Counted from the stretch's first letter, positions 1-7,589 are shown. The stretch is 8,400 nt of DNA from an uncultured Desulfobulbaceae bacterium (GCA_945787305.1 CALZIH010000209.1:1-8400), one strand, 5' to 3'. The notes: a model not told the origin generated them from the sequence alone. Made by a program: numbers and translations.

Positions 1-1
1 T

Positions 2-1246
2 TTTGCCGCCTTGCCGCGTGCTATCCGTTATGATCTCGCAGCTAACTCGACAGACGCGATGGAGCTTATCCAGTTGGCTGAGAACTGCTGCCGTTTCACC
101 TATGGCGATGACGGCAGGCCCACAGGCCTTGTCTATACGAAAGTCAACGGACGGATTCTGGCTGATATTGATGATTTTGAACTGTTTGAGACCGTGGCCA
201 ACAATCCGGACCTACCCGATATCTATAAAGAAGTTATGGTGTTGCGTCCCGGGGTCCAGGGGGAAAGCGAGATTGTCGGCGATTTTCAGAGAAACTCGAC
301 CCATGTCTTTGAATATCTTCGCCGCAACTCTTATATTCCCTGGGGTCACTGGGCGGCCAATATGGCAGATGATGCCATCCGCTACCGGACCTCCGAGTTA
401 AACCGGACCGACATGCAGGGCCTGCGCCATCTGTATTATCAGCGCAGTTATATTACCCTGGCCGAAATGATCGGTATCAAGGTCAAGACCCGGGGACGCA
501 TGCTGTCGGATACGGAACTGGAACAGCTGCGACTCGACATTCTTTTGCAATTGAAAAGCGAGACCGATACATCGAAACCGGCAACGCTTTGGGGCTGGAA
601 TTTTGGTTATGATTTTTCCGGCTCCGGCTACCGGTTACATGCCTCGCACCAGATGATTCATCAGCAGTATGCCATGGTTCCAGAGTCGGTAGCTACCCTT
701 GATGGAGGTGAAATGCCGAGTTTTGGCTGCGGGGATTTTGTCGCCGATACCGTCGCCGGGTATAAAGAGCAATACGAGCGTGATTTTTTTGTCGATTACC
801 TGGCCGCTGTCCGTACCAATCGACGAATGGACGGGCGTGCTCTGGAGGCAAGCCTGGTGGTCTATGAGGATCCATCCGTGCTGCTGTTTGTCCCCAAGGC
901 CCAGGTCTCCCAGTGGGAGCTGCAATTGATGGTGATAGCAGGTGCAGATGCAGAGCCGGTCGGCAATATCCTTGAGGCCGATGCGGTTGTCCGGGAAGCG
1001 ATTGATAGCGCTATTCTCCTTGCTCAGCATATCTATGCCGGTCTGGGGGCACGACTTGTAACCTCCATCGAGTACCCTAAAAGAGTCGGGGTTGCCAACG
1101 GGCAGCGCCTGCTGTATTCTTTTCTTCCGAAACTCCCCTGGTCCATGGGCGCATTCAGTGAGGCCCAGTCACGGTTTATCTGTGGCCATTTTCCGGAAGA
1201 TTTCGCCCGGGCCTGCAGAATAGAAATGGGAAGGATGCAACAGTAA
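2..1246 (+). CDS. Divergent GalT/HIT-superfamily-like protein, 5' end cut by window edge
   Basis: This reading frame is open to the left edge, so the true start may lie outside; the first possible start inside is TTG at 11 (411 residues; numbering below uses it). I infer a galactose-1-phosphate uridylyltransferase-like fold from three weak resemblances. The stretch WGWNFGYDFSGSGYRLHASHQ (H210, H213, Q214) recalls the GalT 'GaSxxHPHxQ' nucleotidyl-transfer motif. SLVVYEDPSVLLFVPKAQVS recalls the 'vvyEd..vvaFvP.a' strand pair of HIT/GalT proteins. The end, FLPKLP...FSEAQSRFICGHFPEDFARACR in outline (371-403), recalls the GalT tail 'PR...GGFE..tG..inp.pPEdaA..lR'. If aligned on Gln214, Ser212 sits where the nucleophilic His should be, and the second HxHxxxxP motif is replaced by QRLLYSFLPK (365-374), so catalysis may be altered or lost. 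The substrate is unknown. It ends 70 nt before trpB on the same strand and may be co-transcribed. No signal peptide or membrane segment is seen. The coding call is secure; the family call is tentative. Confidence 0.6.
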   Translation, partial: FAALPRAIRYDLAANSTDAMELIQLAENCCRFTYGDDGRPTGLVYTKVNGRILADIDDFELFETVANNPDLPDIYKEVMVLRPGVQGESEIVGDFQRNSTHVFEYLRRNSYIPWGHWAANMADDAIRYRTSELNRTDMQGLRHLYYQRSYITLAEMIGIKVKTRGRMLSDTELEQLRLDILLQLKSETDTSKPATLWGWNFGYDFSGSGYRLHASHQMIHQQYAMVPESVATLDGGEMPSFGCGDFVADTVAGYKEQYERDFFVDYLAAVRTNRRMDGRALEASLVVYEDPSVLLFVPKAQVSQWELQLMVIAGADAEPVGNILEADAVVREAIDSAILLAQHIYAGLGARLVTSIEYPKRVGVANGQRLLYSFLPKLPWSMGAFSEAQSRFICGHFPEDFARACRIEMGRMQQ

Positions 1247-1278
1247 CTCTATAACATTATTAATTAACAATCGGAGCA

Positions 1279-1320
1279 GTGCACAGCTTCTCGATTGCAA
1301 GCTGTACGAAAAACATATGA
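1279..1320 (+). other. Possible 13-codon leader ORF overlapping the trpB start
   Basis: A GTG-initiated ORF of 13 codons (MHSFSIASCTKNI) ends in TGA at 1318-1320, overlapping the trpB ATG in an ATGA arrangement typical of translational coupling. A GGAG lies at 1273-1276, but only 2 nt before the GTG, closer than ideal. A 7-bp hairpin falls inside it: ACAGCTT at 1283-1289 pairs with AAGCTGT at 1299-1305. There are no Trp codons, so it is not a classical trp attenuator peptide. It could easily be chance. It is recorded because trpB itself has no visible Shine-Dalgarno sequence. Confidence 0.2.
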
Positions 1321-2540
1321 AGAAAGGATATTTTGGACAATGGGGCGGTGCCTTTATTCCAGAGGTGCTATATACCACTTTTACCGAGTTGAATGCGGCC
1401 TATGAGAAGGCCCGACAGGACCCATCGTTCTGGCAGGGGTATCTTGACCTGATGAGTAATTATTCGGGACGGCCGACCCCGCTCACCTTTGCTGAAAATC
1501 TGAGCAACCATCTTGGTGGGGCACGGATATACATCAAGCGGGAAGATTTGAACCATACCGGTGCCCATAAGGCAAACAATGTCATGGGCCAGGGGCTGTT
1601 GGTCAAGCGGATGGGAAAGAAACGCGTGATTGCCGAGACCGGGGCCGGACAGCACGGAGTTGCCACCGCCACCATGGCCGCTCGTTTCGGTTTTGACTGT
1701 ACGGTGTATATGGGCGAGGAAGATGTGGCCCGGCAACGGCCCAATGTGTTCTGGATGGAAAAGCTCGGGGCAACTGTTGTGCCGGTGACCGACGGTTCCC
1801 GCACCCTCAAGGATGCCATTAACGAGGCCTTTCGCGACTGGGTCACCCGGATGGATGATACCCATTATGTCCTGGGCACGGTTTGTGGACCCCACCCATT
1901 TCCCGAGATGGTGGCTTGGTTCCAATCGATCATCGGTCAGGAAGCTAATGCGCAGATCCTTGCTCAGCATGGCAGCCTGCCGAGTCGGGTTTATGCCTGC
2001 GTGGGCGGTGGTTCCAATGCCATGGGCATCTTTCAGGGGTTTCTTACCGAGCGCGATGTTGAACTGATCGGAGTCGAAGCCGGTGGCAAGGGGGTGCATA
2101 CCGACCACCATGCGGCACGTATGGTTGGCGATCGCTCTGCACCAGGCGTTGCCCAAGGGTATAAGACAATGTTCCTCCAAGATGAAGACGGGCAGATGCT
2201 GGATACCCATTCCATTGCCGCCGGGCTTGATTATGTGGGTATTTCACCGATCTTGTCCGACCTTGGCGAACAGGGCCGGGTACGTTTTGAGGCCGCTACC
2301 GATGACGAGGTCCTGGAAGCGCTGAGTCTGGCCATGCAAACTGAAGGTATTATCCCGGCTCTGGAGTCCTCCCATGCCTTTGTCCAGGCCATTAAAGAGG
2401 CCCCGCATTTAAGCAGGGACGAGGCCATCATCATCAACATGTCAGGCCGTGGCGATAAGGACATCTTCACTATTGCCCACGCCTTTGATGATCCTTCCTG
2501 GAAAGAATTTATTATTGAACGGGCAGCGAGCTATCGTTGA
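1317..2540 (+). CDS. trpB: Tryptophan synthase beta subunit
   Basis: This is the PLP enzyme that condenses indole with L-serine to give L-tryptophan, working in an alpha2-beta2 complex with TrpA in the cytoplasm. The 407 residues compare with about 397 in E. coli. Visible motifs are N-terminal YFGQWGGAFIPE; the PLP lysine K85 in HTGAHKANN; catalytic E107 in AETGAGQHG; R139, equivalent to the conserved Arg that salt-bridges Asp305; the phosphate-binding GGGSN at 230-234; D305; E350 in IIPALESSHA; and S376 in MSGRGDKD, contacting the PLP ring nitrogen. This is the TrpB1 type normally paired with TrpA, in keeping with trpA 43 nt downstream. Oddities: after D305 the family's usual 'FPSVGPxHAYL' is YVGISPILSDL (306-316), losing the conserved His, and the C-terminal tail extends about 25 residues past the SGRGDKD motif. 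The ATG start fits the family N-terminus, but no Shine-Dalgarno sequence precedes it. Confidence 0.96.
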   Translation: MKKGYFGQWGGAFIPEVLYTTFTELNAAYEKARQDPSFWQGYLDLMSNYSGRPTPLTFAENLSNHLGGARIYIKREDLNHTGAHKANNVMGQGLLVKRMGKKRVIAETGAGQHGVATATMAARFGFDCTVYMGEEDVARQRPNVFWMEKLGATVVPVTDGSRTLKDAINEAFRDWVTRMDDTHYVLGTVCGPHPFPEMVAWFQSIIGQEANAQILAQHGSLPSRVYACVGGGSNAMGIFQGFLTERDVELIGVEAGGKGVHTDHHAARMVGDRSAPGVAQGYKTMFLQDEDGQMLDTHSIAAGLDYVGISPILSDLGEQGRVRFEAATDDEVLEALSLAMQTEGIIPALESSHAFVQAIKEAPHLSRDEAIIINMSGRGDKDIFTIAHAFDDPSWKEFIIERAASYR

Positions 2541-2583
2541 TATATTTTCCGTCGAACCCGTAACCTGAAATCGTACATAATCC

Positions 2584-3357
2584 ATGAAATTACACGATGA
2601 ACTTCGCAACAGGCGAAAGAAGAAGAATATCCTGCTCATGACCCATCTGGTTCTGGGCTATCCCTCTCTGGAGACTAACCGTGAGGTGATCCGGCAGATG
2701 GCCGAAAACGGAGTCGACTGTATAGAACTGCAGATCCCTTTTTCAGAGCCCATGGCCGATGGCCCTGTTATTCTCAAGGCCAACCAGGATGCATTGGCAA
2801 GTGGTATCAAGGTGGAAGACTGTTTTACCTTTGCCACTGAAATGGTTGCTGCCTTTCCCCAGGTTAATTTTTTATTCATGACCTATTATAATATTGTCTT
2901 TCGTTACGGTGAGCAGGATTTTCTCACCCGGACAGCTGAGATCGGCATGAAAGGGACCATAATCCCGGACCTGCCGCCCGAAGAGGGTGAAAGCTTTTTA
3001 GCCGCCAGCAAGGGCCTTGGCCTGGCACCGATCAGCTTCTTTACTCCGACGTCCACCGATGAGCGGATGCGAGAAGTGGCGGCCGTTGGTGATGGTTTTG
3101 TTTACGTGGTTGCCCGTCGCGGGGTGACAGGTGAACATACCGAGATGGATACCGGACTTGTTGACTATCTTGCCCGATGTCGGGCGGCAACAGATCTGCC
3201 CCTGGCGGTGGGCTTTGGGATAGCGTCGCGTACTGATGTGGCAATGCTCGAAGGAAAGGCGGATATGGCTGTGATCGGCACGGCGACCATCCGCTTGGTG
3301 AATGAACAGGGCGCGGCAGCAGTAGGTGGCTTTATCGCCGACCTGCTGCGGGACTAA
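2584..3357 (+). CDS. trpA: Tryptophan synthase alpha subunit
   Basis: The alpha subunit cleaves indole-3-glycerol phosphate to indole and glyceraldehyde 3-phosphate and channels the indole to TrpB. The TIM-barrel protein has 257 residues against 268 in E. coli. The catalytic pair is present: E48 in IELQIPFSEP and D59 in MADGP (E49 and D60 in E. coli). Also seen are YYNIVF (Tyr102 region), the mobile loop RRGVTGEH with T182 and G183, GFG at 210-212, and the phosphate-binding end IGTATI, where Thr replaces the usual Ser. Two substitutions stand out in the signature: Gln50 for Gly, and Glu55 for the Asp56 that normally contacts a beta-subunit Lys (K165 in the TrpB here). The ATG fits the family alignment (E48 versus E49), yet no Shine-Dalgarno sequence is visible before it. 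It is followed 6 nt later by the peptidase gene. Confidence 0.95.
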   Translation: MKLHDELRNRRKKKNILLMTHLVLGYPSLETNREVIRQMAENGVDCIELQIPFSEPMADGPVILKANQDALASGIKVEDCFTFATEMVAAFPQVNFLFMTYYNIVFRYGEQDFLTRTAEIGMKGTIIPDLPPEEGESFLAASKGLGLAPISFFTPTSTDERMREVAAVGDGFVYVVARRGVTGEHTEMDTGLVDYLARCRAATDLPLAVGFGIASRTDVAMLEGKADMAVIGTATIRLVNEQGAAAVGGFIADLLRD

Positions 3358-3363
3358 TTTGAC

Positions 3364-5133
3364 ATGGCTGTGGATAACAAATTGCTTGGTACCGATGAGG
3401 TAGTGTGGCGTCTGGACGATCTCTATGAATCAGTCAATGATGAACTGATTGCCGATGATATCGACCTTTGTGAGCAGGAGGCGGGACTGCTTGAAGAGCG
3501 TTGCCGTGGAAAGCTGGTTGAGTTGGAGCCCGCTGTTTTTGCCCGCACTGTTCGTCGTCTTGAGCGTATCGCTGAAAACCTTGGTCGGCTTGGCACCTAC
3601 GCATTCCTCAACTTTTCCACTCAGGTCAAAGACCCGGAAGCCGGTGCCTTTCTCCAACGGGTAACGGAAACAGCAAGCAGGATAAACCGACAGCTGGTTT
3701 TCTTTACGCTTGAATGGAGTAGAATGGATGATTCTGCAGCTCGTACATTTCTCGAATTTCCGGAGGTTGCGAAGTACCGTCATTATCTTGAAGTGATTCG
3801 CCGGCAGGCTAAACATCTGCTATTAGAGCCTGAGGAGAAGCTCCTCATTGAAATGGAGCCTGTAGGCAGAAACTCCTGGGTAACCCTCTTTGAAAAGATC
3901 ATGGGACACCAGCAGTTCGGCGAGCAGGGACGAACAGAAGAGGAAGTGCTCACTGATCTCTATAGCCCTGATCGGGAGGTACGGCAACAGGCCGCTACCG
4001 ATTTGACCGGCGGATTTCAGGAACAGCTCCATGTCCTCACCCATATTTTCAACACCTTGGCGGCGGAAAAAATGATTGATGACCGGCTGCGCTCCTATCC
4101 CTCCTGGGATCAGAGTAGACATCTGGAAAACGAGCTGGACGCAAAAATCGTTGATACCTTGGTCCATAGCGTGACCGGCAGGTATGATATTGTCGACCGC
4201 TATTACCGTCGCAAAAAAGAATTACTGGGCCTGGACATTCTCTATGACTATGATCGCTATGCCCCGGTGCCGGGAATGGCGGAAATGCAGATCAGCTGGC
4301 CACAGTGCCGTGAAATGGTTCTCGATGCGTTTGCCGGTTTTTCGAAGGAAATGGCGGAAATAGGGCGGCAGTTCTTTGATAAGCAGTGGATTCATGCCCA
4401 GGTCTTAGAGGGCAAACAGGGCGGTGCCTTTGCCCATCCCTGTATACCGGAAGTGCACCCGTATTTGATGGTCAACTACACCGGCAATCTGCGTGATGTC
4501 TCGACTGTGGCCCATGAACTGGGGCATGGGGTTCATCAATATCTTGCCGCCGGCCAGGGTATGTATAATGCCGATACCTCACTTGTCCTTGCAGAGACCG
4601 CCTCGGTCTTTGCCGAATTGTTGGTTTTTAAGGCCCAGTTGGCCCTGCTCGATGAGCCAGCGGCAAAAAGAGCCTTTATCTGCCAGAAGCTGGAGTCTAT
4701 CTTTGCCACCGTTTTTCGTCAGGTTGCCATGAACCGGTTTGAAGACGGCATGCATACTACTCGCCGTCAGCAAGGAGAGCTTTCCTCTGAGCAGCTGTCA
4801 GCGATCTGGCTTTCTACCCAGAAACCTATGTTTGGCGACTCGGTTACCCTTACCGAGGATTATGGGCTGTGGTGGTCCTATATTTCCCATTTTCTCGGCA
4901 CCCCGGGTTACGTGTATTCCTATGCATTTGGCGAGTTGCTGGTGCTTGCTCTCTACGCCAGATACCAGCAGGAGGGGGAAGCCTTTGTTGCAAAGTACAT
5001 CAACCTGCTAGCGGCCGGCGGATCGCAATCACCAGCTGAATTGCTTGCCCCGTTTTCCATTGACCTTGACGATCCCGGATTTTGGCACGGTGGTCTGGAT
5101 ATCATTGAACAGATGCTTGCCAAGGTAGAATAA
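3364..5133 (+). CDS. pepF: M3-family oligoendopeptidase F
   Basis: A cytoplasmic zinc metallopeptidase of the M3B (PepF) type, which degrades short peptides to recycle amino acids. The 589 residues match the usual ~600. The N-terminus, with VVWRLDDLYES, is typical of PepF-like proteins and leads into a helical N-terminal domain covering roughly the first 200 residues. The zinc site is HELGHGVHQ with H384, E385 and H388, and the third ligand is probably E411 in LVLAETASVFAE. Nearby AHPCIPEVHPYLMVNYTG and the C-terminal HFLGTPGYVYSYAFGELL also match M3 peptidases. No signal peptide is seen. It starts 6 nt after trpA, so it is very likely translated from the same transcript; the functional link to tryptophan synthesis is unclear and may only be co-transcription. 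The Shine-Dalgarno sequence is weak. The alternative of a thimet-type oligopeptidase (M3A) is less likely because those are longer (~680 residues). Confidence 0.93.
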   Translation: MAVDNKLLGTDEVVWRLDDLYESVNDELIADDIDLCEQEAGLLEERCRGKLVELEPAVFARTVRRLERIAENLGRLGTYAFLNFSTQVKDPEAGAFLQRVTETASRINRQLVFFTLEWSRMDDSAARTFLEFPEVAKYRHYLEVIRRQAKHLLLEPEEKLLIEMEPVGRNSWVTLFEKIMGHQQFGEQGRTEEEVLTDLYSPDREVRQQAATDLTGGFQEQLHVLTHIFNTLAAEKMIDDRLRSYPSWDQSRHLENELDAKIVDTLVHSVTGRYDIVDRYYRRKKELLGLDILYDYDRYAPVPGMAEMQISWPQCREMVLDAFAGFSKEMAEIGRQFFDKQWIHAQVLEGKQGGAFAHPCIPEVHPYLMVNYTGNLRDVSTVAHELGHGVHQYLAAGQGMYNADTSLVLAETASVFAELLVFKAQLALLDEPAAKRAFICQKLESIFATVFRQVAMNRFEDGMHTTRRQQGELSSEQLSAIWLSTQKPMFGDSVTLTEDYGLWWSYISHFLGTPGYVYSYAFGELLVLALYARYQQEGEAFVAKYINLLAAGGSQSPAELLAPFSIDLDDPGFWHGGLDIIEQMLAKVE

Positions 5134-5172
5134 CAAAAAACGGGCAGCAACCGTTTGCGGCTGCTGCCCGTT
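5133..5172 (-). terminator. Intrinsic terminator between convergent genes
   Basis: AACGGGCAGCA at 5139-5149 pairs perfectly with TGCTGCCCGTT at 5162-5172. The stem continues across one mismatch with CCG/CGG around a TTTG tetraloop (5151-5160). Read on the minus strand, the hairpin is followed directly by TTTTTTGTTA, making it a textbook rho-independent terminator for the asmA-type gene whose stop is at 5230. On the plus strand only TT follows before CAGTATG, so it should be weaker there, although the hairpin begins just after the pepF stop and may still act in both directions. Confidence 0.85.
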
Positions 5173-5229
5173 CAGTATGTCAAAAAAATATTCTCCAGTA
5201 TTCAGATTTCTTTCAATGAGACGCGCCGT

Positions 5230-7437
5230 TTAGTTGCCAAAAAGCCCCTTCAATCCTTTATTGATCAGAGAACCGGCATCTGTTGCCGGTTTCTTTTCTT
5301 CGTCCGAGCCTGGGTCAAGATGTTTCTGCAGTTCATCAAGAATGACCTCCTGGGCCTTTGCCTTGACCAGTTCCTCTTCTCCGGTTTTCTTGTTCTTGCG
5401 GGTTTTGTATATCTCGTGATCGTTGTCACGCTCGTAACGCCCCCAGCGGACCTCGACATCGAAACCCAGGTTGACAAGTCCTGTTTCCTCATTTCGTTGA
5501 ATTTGATCGGTCAGGTAGACCGTCAGCAGGTAATCGATCTGTTCTTGAACAAGATCTACCGTGCCTTTTCCGGTTACCTTCATCAGATCCGATTCGGCCA
5601 GCAGGTCATCATTTTTGAACACCCCGTTTGTTAAGGTGCCGCTTGCGGTCAAGGCGGCAAATCCTGTCGGTTGCGTTGCCGATTCCGGTGCTATGGGTTC
5701 TTTGTCAAGCAGCGCTTTAGCCTGGCGGATGGTCTGGAGAATTTTCAATTTAGCAATTTGACCGTCGGCAACGGAGAGCTTCACCTTGCCGTTGGAGTTC
5801 CTGGTCAGCTCAGGCTTGTCTATCCCCCTGGTCACCACATCAACCTGGATGTCCGCTTTACCGCTGAGCTCTTCCTTGCCGGTCATGTCGACGGACAGGG
5901 GGCCAAGCTGGACGCCCTCCAGTACTTTTGTCAACCGCATTTCCGGCACATCTTTACGTGCATCTATTTCTCCGGTTACGGTAAGGGTACCGTCATACAG
6001 GTTTGCCGCCAGTGGTTGCAGGCGAATTAGACCATCCTTGCCATCGGCTGTTACAACTATATCTGCAATGTTCAACTTGGCGGCCTTGAGTGCATCAATT
6101 TTTATATCGGCTGTAAAGACCAGACCTCTGAGCAGGTGCACCGGGACAAGGGGCTGACTGCCTGCAGGTTGCTGCTGCTGCGGTTTTGCTGCGGCAGTCT
6201 CTGCTTGCTCTTTTTTAGGTTTGTCAGCCTTTTTGAGCGCATATCGATCAAGGTCTAACTGGTCAATATGCATGGCCAGTACGTAGGCGGGTTTTTGTAA
6301 ATTATTTACCGAGGCCTCACCATTAATTTTGGTGTCATCCAGCTCCAGCTTCATGTTGCTCACTTGAAGCTGGTCACCATCAAGGCGAAATCCTAAAGAT
6401 GCAGCCAGGTGTTTGAGTGTTTCCGGATTGGAAAACGGTGGCAAGGCAAGTCCAAGTTTTTCCATATGTGTTTTTGGGGAGTATCCGGGAATGTTTACGG
6501 TGCCTTCTATGGTTGGTGTTTTAAAGCCTGTAAGTGAAAGTGCGGTTTCCACCGTCAGGTCTCCTTGTTGGACGACGAGTTTTTTGAGAAGGACTTTTTC
6601 CTGGCGGGCATTGACCTCGGCATCGGCGGACAAGGCCAGCTCAACCCGTGATGAAGGAAATACTTCACCCTCAAACAGTCCCTCGAGGGTAAAACCATCG
6701 AGGATGAACCGTTGCTCGGATAGAAACACCGTCAGGTCGCCCCCTGTTGCAACGGTTGCGCTCAGAGGTTGTTGCTTTGCATCTTCCATGCTCAAAGCAA
6801 AGTCGGCTTGAATGGGGAAAGGCTGTCCTTCTTGCAAATGACCAACCTTGAGGTTGAAGTTTTTTAACGACACGGTTTTACCGGCCTGTTGATCCTGGTA
6901 TTGCATGTTGATGTCTTTGATCTCCACTCCGCCGACATCAATGGCCAGCTTCTTTTTATCAGCAGCCTGGCTGGGCTTTTTTTCTCCTGGAGCCTCTTTC
7001 GGAGCAGCCTTTTTACTGTCCGCTCCTTTGGCCAGGTCTTCCCAGTTGGTTTTGCCTTCTTTATTTCGTATCAGGTTGAGCTCTACATTTTGTAGGACGA
7101 TATTATTGACCTGTAGTTGTTTTTCAGTCAGCAGTGGCCAGAGGGCGAGTTTGACTTCCGCAAGCCTGCTCGATGCAAAAGTGGTATCCGGAAAGTCTTT
7201 ACTTGAGGCAAGATGTATTTCTCCCAGTGAAAAGGCTACATCCATGCGCGGTGAGACGTGCAACTTTATATCGCCCGGTATTGAAAGCTCACGACCGGTC
7301 TTTTCATGGACCATTTTGCTTATCTTGTCTTTATAGTCGTTTGGATCAATAAGAAAGGGGAGACTGACCATGGCGATGACGATGAGCCCGATAAGACCTC
7401 CGATGACGATCAGCATCCACTTTATTGCTTTGCTCAT
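5230..7437 (-). CDS. AsmA-family inner-membrane-anchored envelope protein
   Basis: A 735-residue protein of the AsmA/AsmA-like group, members of which are anchored in the inner membrane and span the periplasm to support outer membrane assembly or phospholipid transport. The start is ATG at 7437, with GGAG 6 nt upstream; a TTG 12 nt further out (7449) overlaps that ribosome binding site and is unlikely. An N-terminal transmembrane helix covers about residues 7-30 (WMLIVIGGLIGLIVIAMVSL), followed by the AsmA start FLIDPNDYKDKI. Other family marks are EGKTNWEDLAKG (127-138), IDQLDLDRYALKK in the middle (391-403), and the C-terminal pattern SGTLTNGVFKNDDLL ... GKGTVDLVQEQIDYLL (599-638). Two low-complexity linkers, one K/A/P-rich (~137-165) and one K/A/Q-rich with QQQQ (~403-429), separate the beta-rich segments. 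The C-terminus is very charged. It is a single gene, convergent with pepF, with its own terminator and probable promoter. Its exact substrate cannot be read from the sequence. Confidence 0.9.
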   Translation of the reverse strand: MSKAIKWMLIVIGGLIGLIVIAMVSLPFLIDPNDYKDKISKMVHEKTGRELSIPGDIKLHVSPRMDVAFSLGEIHLASSKDFPDTTFASSRLAEVKLALWPLLTEKQLQVNNIVLQNVELNLIRNKEGKTNWEDLAKGADSKKAAPKEAPGEKKPSQAADKKKLAIDVGGVEIKDINMQYQDQQAGKTVSLKNFNLKVGHLQEGQPFPIQADFALSMEDAKQQPLSATVATGGDLTVFLSEQRFILDGFTLEGLFEGEVFPSSRVELALSADAEVNARQEKVLLKKLVVQQGDLTVETALSLTGFKTPTIEGTVNIPGYSPKTHMEKLGLALPPFSNPETLKHLAASLGFRLDGDQLQVSNMKLELDDTKINGEASVNNLQKPAYVLAMHIDQLDLDRYALKKADKPKKEQAETAAAKPQQQQPAGSQPLVPVHLLRGLVFTADIKIDALKAAKLNIADIVVTADGKDGLIRLQPLAANLYDGTLTVTGEIDARKDVPEMRLTKVLEGVQLGPLSVDMTGKEELSGKADIQVDVVTRGIDKPELTRNSNGKVKLSVADGQIAKLKILQTIRQAKALLDKEPIAPESATQPTGFAALTASGTLTNGVFKNDDLLAESDLMKVTGKGTVDLVQEQIDYLLTVYLTDQIQRNEETGLVNLGFDVEVRWGRYERDNDHEIYKTRKNKKTGEEELVKAKAQEVILDELQKHLDPGSDEEKKPATDAGSLINKGLKGLFGN

Positions 7438-7440
7438 AAC

Positions 7441-7448
7441 GTGCTCCA
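7441..7448 (-). promoter_or_regulatory. Ribosome binding site of the asmA-type gene
   Basis: On the minus strand the sequence is TTTTGGAGCACGTTATG: a GGAG core followed by a 6-nt spacer to ATG at 7437. This decides the start, because the upstream in-frame TTG lies across the same TTGGAG. Confidence 0.7.
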
Positions 7449-7559
7449 AAAGAAAGAAGAATATTGTGGTGAAATATAAAGTTTGGGGAAGATGGCCTAA
7501 GACCGTGCTGATGGCAAATTCATGGGAAACACAGCCTGTTTTTCTATTTTAGTACTGAA

Positions 7560-7589
7560 AAGATAGGTGAAATATGGTGTGGAAGTCAA
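7560..7589 (-). promoter_or_regulatory. Candidate sigma-70 promoter for the asmA-type gene
   Basis: On the minus strand TTGACT (7584-7589) matches the -35 consensus at 5 of 6 positions. After 18 nt comes TATCTT (7560-7565), a -10 with 4 of 6 matches. Transcription would start near 7553, giving a leader of about 115 nt before the ATG at 7437. No other good pair was seen closer to the gene. It overlaps the start of the small plus-strand ORF at 7574. Confidence 0.4.

Noticed and set aside
1283..1305. trp attenuator upstream of trpB.
   Set aside because: There is only one short stem, no alternative antiterminator, no T-run and no Trp codons in the mini-ORF.
1368..2210. A 280-codon open frame antisense to trpB.
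   Set aside because: trpB is unmistakable on the plus strand with all catalytic motifs; the antisense product resembles nothing and is a by-product of codon usage.
5155..5634. A 159-codon plus-strand frame opposite the asmA-type gene, with a hydrophobic middle.
   Set aside because: It begins in the terminator hairpin, has no ribosome binding site and lies wholly over the well-supported AsmA C-terminus.
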